In this document: positions 58,249-64,000 of the stretch, in pieces
How the letters are laid out: the number at the start of each line of letters is the position of its first letter
Position numbering within the stretch: the first letter of the stretch is position 1
Source: Siderastrea siderea
Taxonomy: Eukaryota > Cnidaria > Anthozoa > Scleractinia > Rhizangiidae
NCBI GenBank assembly: GCA_964030785.1
Contig: OZ034968.1
Span: 25,361,686 to 25,425,685 of the forward strand
Direction: 5' to 3'
DNA length: 64,000 bases
The notes under the pieces: generated by a model
What the model was told of the DNA's origin: nothing
The model's database searches: none
What the model saw: only the letters and a program-made list of their open reading frames with translations
Position numbers and translations under genes: made by a program

Positions 58249-59043
58249 CGCAGTGGATGTGGCAAGGGTTTCAACGACAGAGTGAGCTTAATTATTTTTC
58301 TCTGCCAGCAACCCGGCGAGAAAAATCACTTTGTATTGAAGCAAAATTAAGAAGAAATTACGACTGAACGTCACTGGGACACAAATCTAAGTTGTTTCAG
58401 AGTGCTTGATTTCTTAGGACGAAAAGAAACTGTAGAAATAGAATTTTAAGCATTTAGCGCTTTGTTTACAATTTCTTTCATCGTCCAGTCAATCACTTGT
58501 TCTTAAAATTTCACAAACAGCAGGTTTCATACGGAAGGCTTTGACTCCGAAATATCGAGACAAGACAAAATAAAGCACAGTAAAATTGGAAAGAAACATT
58601 TAATAAAAATTGTCACACTTTTTATGGCGAGTCAGTACAAAAATCATGCAACAGTCTGAACGACAAGCATTGAAGAAATCCAGTACCAGAAAAGGCTACA
58701 TTTTTTGGCTATACCACACAAAATTGACACTGGTTTACCTGTACTCGTTGTGGCTCTATCTGTGTTCCCTTGAGCAGATCCAGACATTTAGACACAAGTC
58801 GGATGCCATGTAAAATAACGTTAAAATACGTTGAATCGCTTTCACAGTTGTTTGAGTGTTATTTTTACCATTCCGTCGGCGGGCTCAAAACTAAGAAAAA
58901 CTGCGTTTTGTGGTTTGCGTTTAAAAAGTAAGATGGTGCATTCTAATGTTCCTCACCTCCGTAGTCTTGTTTCCGTGAGCTGCATAGTAATTATCGTTCA
59001 AGTTTAATTATTAATCCTGTCTTCAGTTCGATCAAACAAACAT

Positions 59044-59409
59044 GTGATGGCTCCGTTGTCAGCGTTGTGCGAACGGAGCGATTTCAAACTCGTTCATTTG
59101 AACTCCCGCAGCCATAACGGTGAGATCGTACAGCTTCAATCCGCTTTGAACGACGATTACAACAATTTTCAGGAAAAATCAAACACGTACCACATTTCAG
59201 AGCCCATAATTGGGAGATTTTTCCCAGACCTTGTGCTTGTACGTTCACTTCGGAGCAGTTTCATTGATTCATTCAGCTCCGCAAAGAAACGCTGCAACAC
59301 TTCACAAGGTTTTGGCGCCTTTTTCCGTCAGTCATGTGATCGCGATCGATTCTTGTTCCCTTTTATCTCGGAGCTTCTCTCCCTTTTTTTCTCTTTCTTG
59401 GTTTTATAG
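59044..59409 (+). CDS. Element gene 3, unit 2 (121 residues, unknown)
   Basis: Copy of 56783, same length, starts MMAPLSALCERSDF. No family recognised. Confidence 0.4.
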   Translation: MMAPLSALCERSDFKLVHLNSRSHNGEIVQLQSALNDDYNNFQEKSNTYHISEPIIGRFFPDLVLVRSLRSSFIDSFSSAKKRCNTSQGFGAFFRQSCDRDRFLFPFISELLSLFFSFLVL

Positions 59410-60091
59410 CAATTAGTGATTGCGTTTTTAATAATAAAAACAATTGTGTACTCGGGCATACCGGATATCAAATAATTATAACCATCTTGGTCATATCCAG
59501 CACGCCCTCGTTGTACGCAAATTTGCGTGTAGCCACGCGCGTTTATGACGTTGAAGGTGGCGCAATTTTTTCTAAAAATAGCACATTTGTCTTTTTTGAT
59601 GGGGCCGCGTGGACCCCGCGCTTACGGTCTCCGTCCCCGATTATGGCTCCTGCACGCGACACAATATCAGTTTATAAATCAGCACATCGACAAAAACATC
59701 GAGAAACCTAGTGGAATAGATTGTTAACTAAATACTCAGAAGTATTTCTTACCTTAATCTAGCCTATCTTGATAAGAGATGGGGATATCGCCAGCTTGAA
59801 CGAAACGAAACGTTAACGAAACGCTCCGGCTGCTTCAAAACATTTGCCTGGTTACATATTAACCGACGGGCACAGGCATCCCAAGCTCGCAGGATAGCGT
59901 GCTTCTTAGTTGCTACTTTTTCCCGACTCTTTTTGTTTGTTTTAATTTTGGCGCTTTGTTTTCTTACACTTCTCATTATTCATCGTAAATCAAAGAGCCA
60001 TTTGGTCCTATCACATCTAGACATGCATGTTTCCACTACAGTTATAAATTCCGCAATCCCGTATTTGCTGTGCGTTAGATTGGTGGTTTGA

Positions 60092-60245
60092 CATAATTTC
60101 AAGAGGCTCAGTCTGAGTGCAACCTGTTATTTGGCTTCATGTCGCTTTGCCAAACTTGTTGGAGAAACATGTGGTTCTAGTGCCCACAGTGCAATATGTG
60201 GTTGTAAGAAGCTGTGCAAAAAGATACCCAAGACCACGCAGAAAG
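60092..60245 (+). CDS. Possible cysteine-rich exon
   Basis: After a TTTCAAG acceptor-like site the frame reads ATCYLASCRFAKLVGETC, then ICGCKKLCKKIP, and reaches a plausible donor AAAG|GTGAGT. Six cysteines in about 40 residues with a basic end resembles small disulphide-rich secreted peptides, but the spacing does not match ShK, macin or other families I know. No signal-peptide exon found. Weak call. Confidence 0.25.
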
Positions 60246-60419
60246 GTGAGTTTTTGTCTCACCAAAATATTGGGCAATACAATTACCCTTATTGGTTTAC
60301 AGTATACCCTGTCCAGGAGCCCATGACCTGCCCTGTCCCATTCCAGGCAGCTATTCCACTCCACTAGTGTGTTACTCCCCAAAGAGTTGCAAAGTGATTT
60401 GAAATAACTCAATGTAAAT

Positions 60420-62860
60420 AATTCATTTGCTCATAATAAAGGAAAGGAAACGAAAATATTGTAGATTGTCAGGTAGATTGGTGCACTTATGTCCGGGGAT
60501 ATAATTGGAGAGTTATTTCGGTCCCAGTTATTTGCGTGGAATACGGTTTAGCACTTTCTTTTATCAGGGCATATGCTCGGGGTAAAGATTAGTTTTTGTA
60601 TTTTTACGGTGTATAGATTCTCGCCGACAAATTTACTCTAAAACAGAAAATATTGAAACTATGTTTTATGCATCAGTCAATTCCAGTGGTACCCGTCACC
60701 CCGGGAATTAGTCGGGCATTTGCTGACATTTTAATCTCGGGGGTGGGGCATCTAAAAATTTTCACTGCCCGGGGCTCGGGCATTTGCCTACCCACCGGGC
60801 GGCCCTGGGGCATTTGACACCCATGTCAGGTTTTGATCACGCACGTAATAAATGGATCTTAAAAGTTATTCAAGATGATCACTATCGTAAAAATCTTTTT
60901 CGTTTCTGGCCATTTCGAATAAAGATCATGATGCATTTTCAGTTCTTCAATAACTTAATATATTTTTAACAGCATTTTTTAGCTTATTAAATAAACACTT
61001 ATGAATTGTGCACGTCAAAATCAAATAAATGAACGAATAATTGAACGAAATAGTGAACCAAAAGCAACTGTCGTGTACACAATTTGGCGTGTTATTGATA
61101 AGTGGCATTAAACCAAATGAACAACGGGAGGATAGACGCAGAGTAAACAACCAAACAGCATTGAAAATAATCGGAAACAGTAAACTTTGCATGGACCACC
61201 GTAACAAAATAAAAGTACCGGATCCTGTGGTAAAGGATCTAACCAGCAAAAAATAAAGAACCAAGTACGATAAAAAAGCAATGCTGATTCAACGGTAGGG
61301 ATATACAGTTTCCCTACCGTTGAATCAGCATTGCTTTTTTATTGAAAATAATGATGGGTGTTATGATAAAATATTAAATCTTGAGCAGTGTTGCTTTCTG
61401 GATGATTCCAGGGGTGGGGCATTTGCCTTCCACCTAGGGGCATTTGACGGACTTATTTGTCTTCCCCACCCCCAGGAATTTGCCTTTTTTTAATGCCAGA
61501 TGTTGGCGCAAGGAGGAGCAGGGGGGGGGGGGAGGGGGCGATGGGCATTGCTGGAATTGACTTATGCATTATGACTACTGCTGAAAATGAAATATATGTG
61601 TGTAAATCGGCAGTGGCACGGAAGGCTCGATGAGAGACAATTGGAAATGCCAGTCGAAGCTGCAGAAGAAACAGCCATACCGAAAACAGCAGCCTCTTGG
61701 AGGAAACCCAACAACAAATCCAGTGCACAAAAACAGAAGATGACATAGGGTTAAGATTTTTACTTTTTTGATAGCATCATATGATGAAGCGGCTCGTGTG
61801 CGAGTGCAAACAAACCGCATTCTTTTTGCTTGGCTTTGAACTGATGCGGGTATTGATGAAAAAGGTGTAGGAGTGATGTGCCTTCAACTTGAAGAAACAA
61901 GTTGATTTCTCTATCAGCTCGGTGCACAGGGCCGCTTGGATTCAGAAGCCAGTTCCAGTGGTGTCAGTGGTGGCACTCAAGCTGTGAAACTAATTCAGTT
62001 CCTCTTCTCGTGCAGGAGGGCGATACCAAAAAAACGGGTTGAGGCACGTGCTTTCCAAGTTTTTTTTTAATTGCTTGGTCTACCATGCTTTTTCTTTATT
62101 ACCACATGAGTGAGATCGATTTCGATATTGCTGACACTAGTAGTACGCAGGACGCTTTCTACATATAAATCGAACCTAGTTAGACTACGAACAGTCTCCC
62201 TTTCTGCTGCTAAGTGAAGCGCGTGTCGACCGCCCGCCGGTCAAAGACTTTGCCAGATTTCTTTCTTTTTCCCACAACGTATTATTCGCTACATCTTTTT
62301 TAGTATTTTTTCATTAATTTTATTTTTATCTAAATTATATACACTCTTTTTTTATATGAGAACCTTTTTTATAAGAACATCGAGGCTGGGATTGGCCAAA
62401 ATTTTAAGAACATGCTAAGAACATACCCAGGCTAAGATTTTGTTAAGAACGCCTTTACGTTGTCTTCATATTTGTACACTAAGATATGTGAGAATAAACT
62501 ACAGTGTAATAACTTGGTCAGAGTAATTTACAGCCTATTTGATCCTCAAATGCTAGAATTTTAATAAAAACACCTGAAACACGCACAATTTTTAGGGAAT
62601 TGGTAGAACTTGACCTATTTGTTCTTTCTTTCATTCAGAACTATGATTTACTGAAATACTATACAATTAATCTTCAGAACATTGTTAAGAACGTTTCAGG
62701 CTCAAATCGCCAAAAAAATAAGAACATTCGGTTTCGGTTCAGCCTCAGCTAAAAAAATTGACGTTCTTATAAAAAAGAGGAGTGTATACTAATAATAACG
62801 GTATTTAGGTGTACAAATGTACGCAGAAGCCTACAGCTATACCACAATGCAAAAGTGATT
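60420..62860. other. Interior of the TTAA element
   Basis: No transposase recognised. Contains the hairpin at 61270, GGGGCATTTGCC-type repeats near 60710-60820 and 61415-61480, a G run near 61522, and AAGAAC(A/G)-rich sequence around 62360-62770 (TTATAAGAACAT / AACGTTCTTATAAAAAA), itself an inverted pair. Confidence 0.45.
61270..61342. repeat. Perfect 32-bp stem, 9-nt loop hairpin
   Basis: Arms 61270-61301 and 61311-61342 are exact complements (AAGCAATGCTGATTCAACGG in one arm), loop TATACAGTT. Flanked by A/T runs. No coding overlap. Confidence 0.9.
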
Positions 62861-63983
62861 ACTGCTTACAACAATAAGAAAGCGAGTCGTGAGTTTGCAA
62901 TCGTATTAAGTGAACAGCACATCTTAGCTTCTCTAAGTGTTTGATATGTAGCCTGTAAAATGCGAGGCACAAGAATGACACTCTTACGCGAGCTTGGGAT
63001 GCCTGTGTCTGCCAGTTAATATGTAACCTGGCAAATGTTTCGAAGCAGCGAACGTTTCGTTCACGTTTCATTTAAGCTTGAGCAGTAATATCACCATCTC
63101 TCTAGGCTGGATTAAGGTAAGAAATACTTCCAAGTATTTTTTTACATTCTATTCCACTAGGTTTATCGATGTTTTTGTCGATGTGTTGATTTATAAACAG
63201 ATATTGTGTCGCGTGCCGTGAGCAAACTTGCCAACTGTCAAACGTACATTTTGTAATTCAAATAAACCTCTGCTAAAAATACTCGTTTGGAGCTTAATAA
63301 TGACTTATAAATACCCTCAGATATTCAAGATCCCCAAAAGACTATTTTTCGGGAGATTAGACCCACATTCGAACATTTCTTGACTTACGTTTGTGATAGC
63401 ACCCGCAGCGTAAAAGGTCAAAATGTCAATCAACAAGCTCAAGTGCCATTTTTTCAAGACGCTCTCAAAATTTTTCGTTTTATTTACCCAAGCTAGTTTT
63501 ACGATAAAAGCTAAGATGGAGTGATACTTTTGTCCTGAATAATAGTTTTGATAGGTAAATCCATGTACCACGTTGACTTTTTGGCCCACGAATTTGACCT
63601 AATTTTCAAAGTAACGCAACGCCGTCGCAGGTTATAATTTTTAAAATTTAATAAAAAATTTGGGTTCAAATTACCTTCGGTTCTGGCAGCACTGAATAAC
63701 TGTTGAAAGATTGTATTATAATGCTATGGGTTAGATTTTCCTGCTACGGATATTATGTTGGCTTGCTAGCTTTCGACAACAGTGGGATTTAAGGGTCGAT
63801 TTCGGGTGCTTTTGGTGGGCAAATACAAAACACCGTCTCGACAAAAAAATAAAAATCCAAACAACTTCAGAGTTGCAGTTTTGAAACAAGTTAGCACAAC
63901 CCTTTATTGTGACAAAGTTTGAGAAAATCGAATTTTTCTATCTTGCATAGGTATAGGTGATCGTTACAGCAAGCCGCTCTTAA

Positions 63984-64000
63984 AACACCGATAACATGAT
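63984..64000 (+). other. Ly6-C 3' UTR, last piece
   Basis: AACACCGATAACATGAT, read after the TTAA duplication, aligns with AAAACACTGCAAAGTGAT just after the locus A AATAAA. It runs off the window. Confidence 0.5.

Larger units (their letters stand above)
55054..59652. mobile_element. 4.6-kb element with 8-bp target duplication and internal tandem duplication
   Basis: Starts CAGGAGCCATAATCGGGGA and ends with its inverse; CACGCGAC is perfectly duplicated on both sides (55046-55053, 59653-59660). The inverted ends include GGCCCCATC and TTTTTAGAAAAAATTGCGCC. The body is a tandem duplication: unit 1 about 55134-57391, unit 2 57392-59652, about 2.26 kb each and highly similar. At the unit junction an inner right end (GATTATGGCTCCTG) abuts unit 2 without a left end. 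It interrupts the left arm of the TTAA element. Confidence 0.8.
54281..63979. mobile_element. 9.7-kb TTAA-flanked element with ~1-kb TIRs
   Basis: Begins GAGCGGCTTGCTGTAACGAT and ends with its reverse complement, flanked by TTAA at 54277-54280 and 63980-63983. Arms are about 1.0 kb: left 54281-55053 plus 59661-~59900 (split by a later insertion), right ~62985-63979. Without the insertion the element is about 5.1 kb. TTAA duplication is typical of piggyBac and Kolobok elements, but no transposase was recognised in the 3.1-kb interior, so the family is open. Confidence 0.75.

Overview
The window is AT-rich eukaryotic nuclear DNA: short exons with GT/AG introns, degenerate retrotransposon, many foldback and terminal-inverted-repeat (TIR) elements, minisatellites, and no bacterial gene packing. 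The protein families (small GPI-anchored Ly6/uPAR proteins, HECT ligase and integrase-like genes inside transposons, an L1/Tx1-like LINE) fit a cnidarian, most likely an anthozoan such as a coral. This is inference, not a database result.

The host genes I can support form a Ly6/uPAR (three-finger LU fold) cluster on the + strand at both ends of the window. Each gene has a short leader exon encoding a signal peptide, a phase-1 intron, and one exon carrying the whole cysteine-rich domain. Locus A (5.1-16.4 kb) has three leader exons (5133, 10567, 11952) but only one domain exon (15874-16220). Locus B (40.9-42.5 kb) is decayed. Locus C (48.1-50.4 kb) has an intact open frame, but its 3' UTR is split by two transposons.

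Region by region. 1-1.2 kb: nothing recognised, then a cluster of GATC motifs at 1.2-1.47 kb. 1.6-11.9 kb: tandem and segmental duplications built from a ~190-bp core repeat, carrying two leader exons and one promoter that lost its exon. 12-16.4 kb: Ly6 locus A with a dead LINE in its intron. 16.5-19 kb: nested inverted-repeat elements. 20-22.6 kb: diverged direct repeats. 23-31 kb: a minus-strand block with a coiled-coil/kinase gene (frameshifted), a ~980-residue zinc-motif/RNase H-like candidate transposase, and small unknown genes. 32.0-40.4 kb: an 8.4-kb element with ~315-bp TIRs, a HECT ubiquitin-ligase-like gene reading in from the left end and an integrase-like transposase reading in from the right end, both degraded, with a 62-bp minisatellite inside. 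42.6-49.4 kb: a series of foldback elements, one holding two Brachyury-like palindromes. 50.5-54.2 kb and 54.3-64.0 kb: two TIR elements in the Ly6-C 3' UTR, each with further elements nested inside.

How the parts relate: the Ly6 genes appear to be the host content, and most of the rest is mobile DNA that has duplicated, interrupted or separated them. The most interesting possibilities are the multi-leader Ly6 locus, the paired HECT/transposase element, and the 9.7-kb TTAA element inserted into what looks like the Ly6-C polyadenylation signal.
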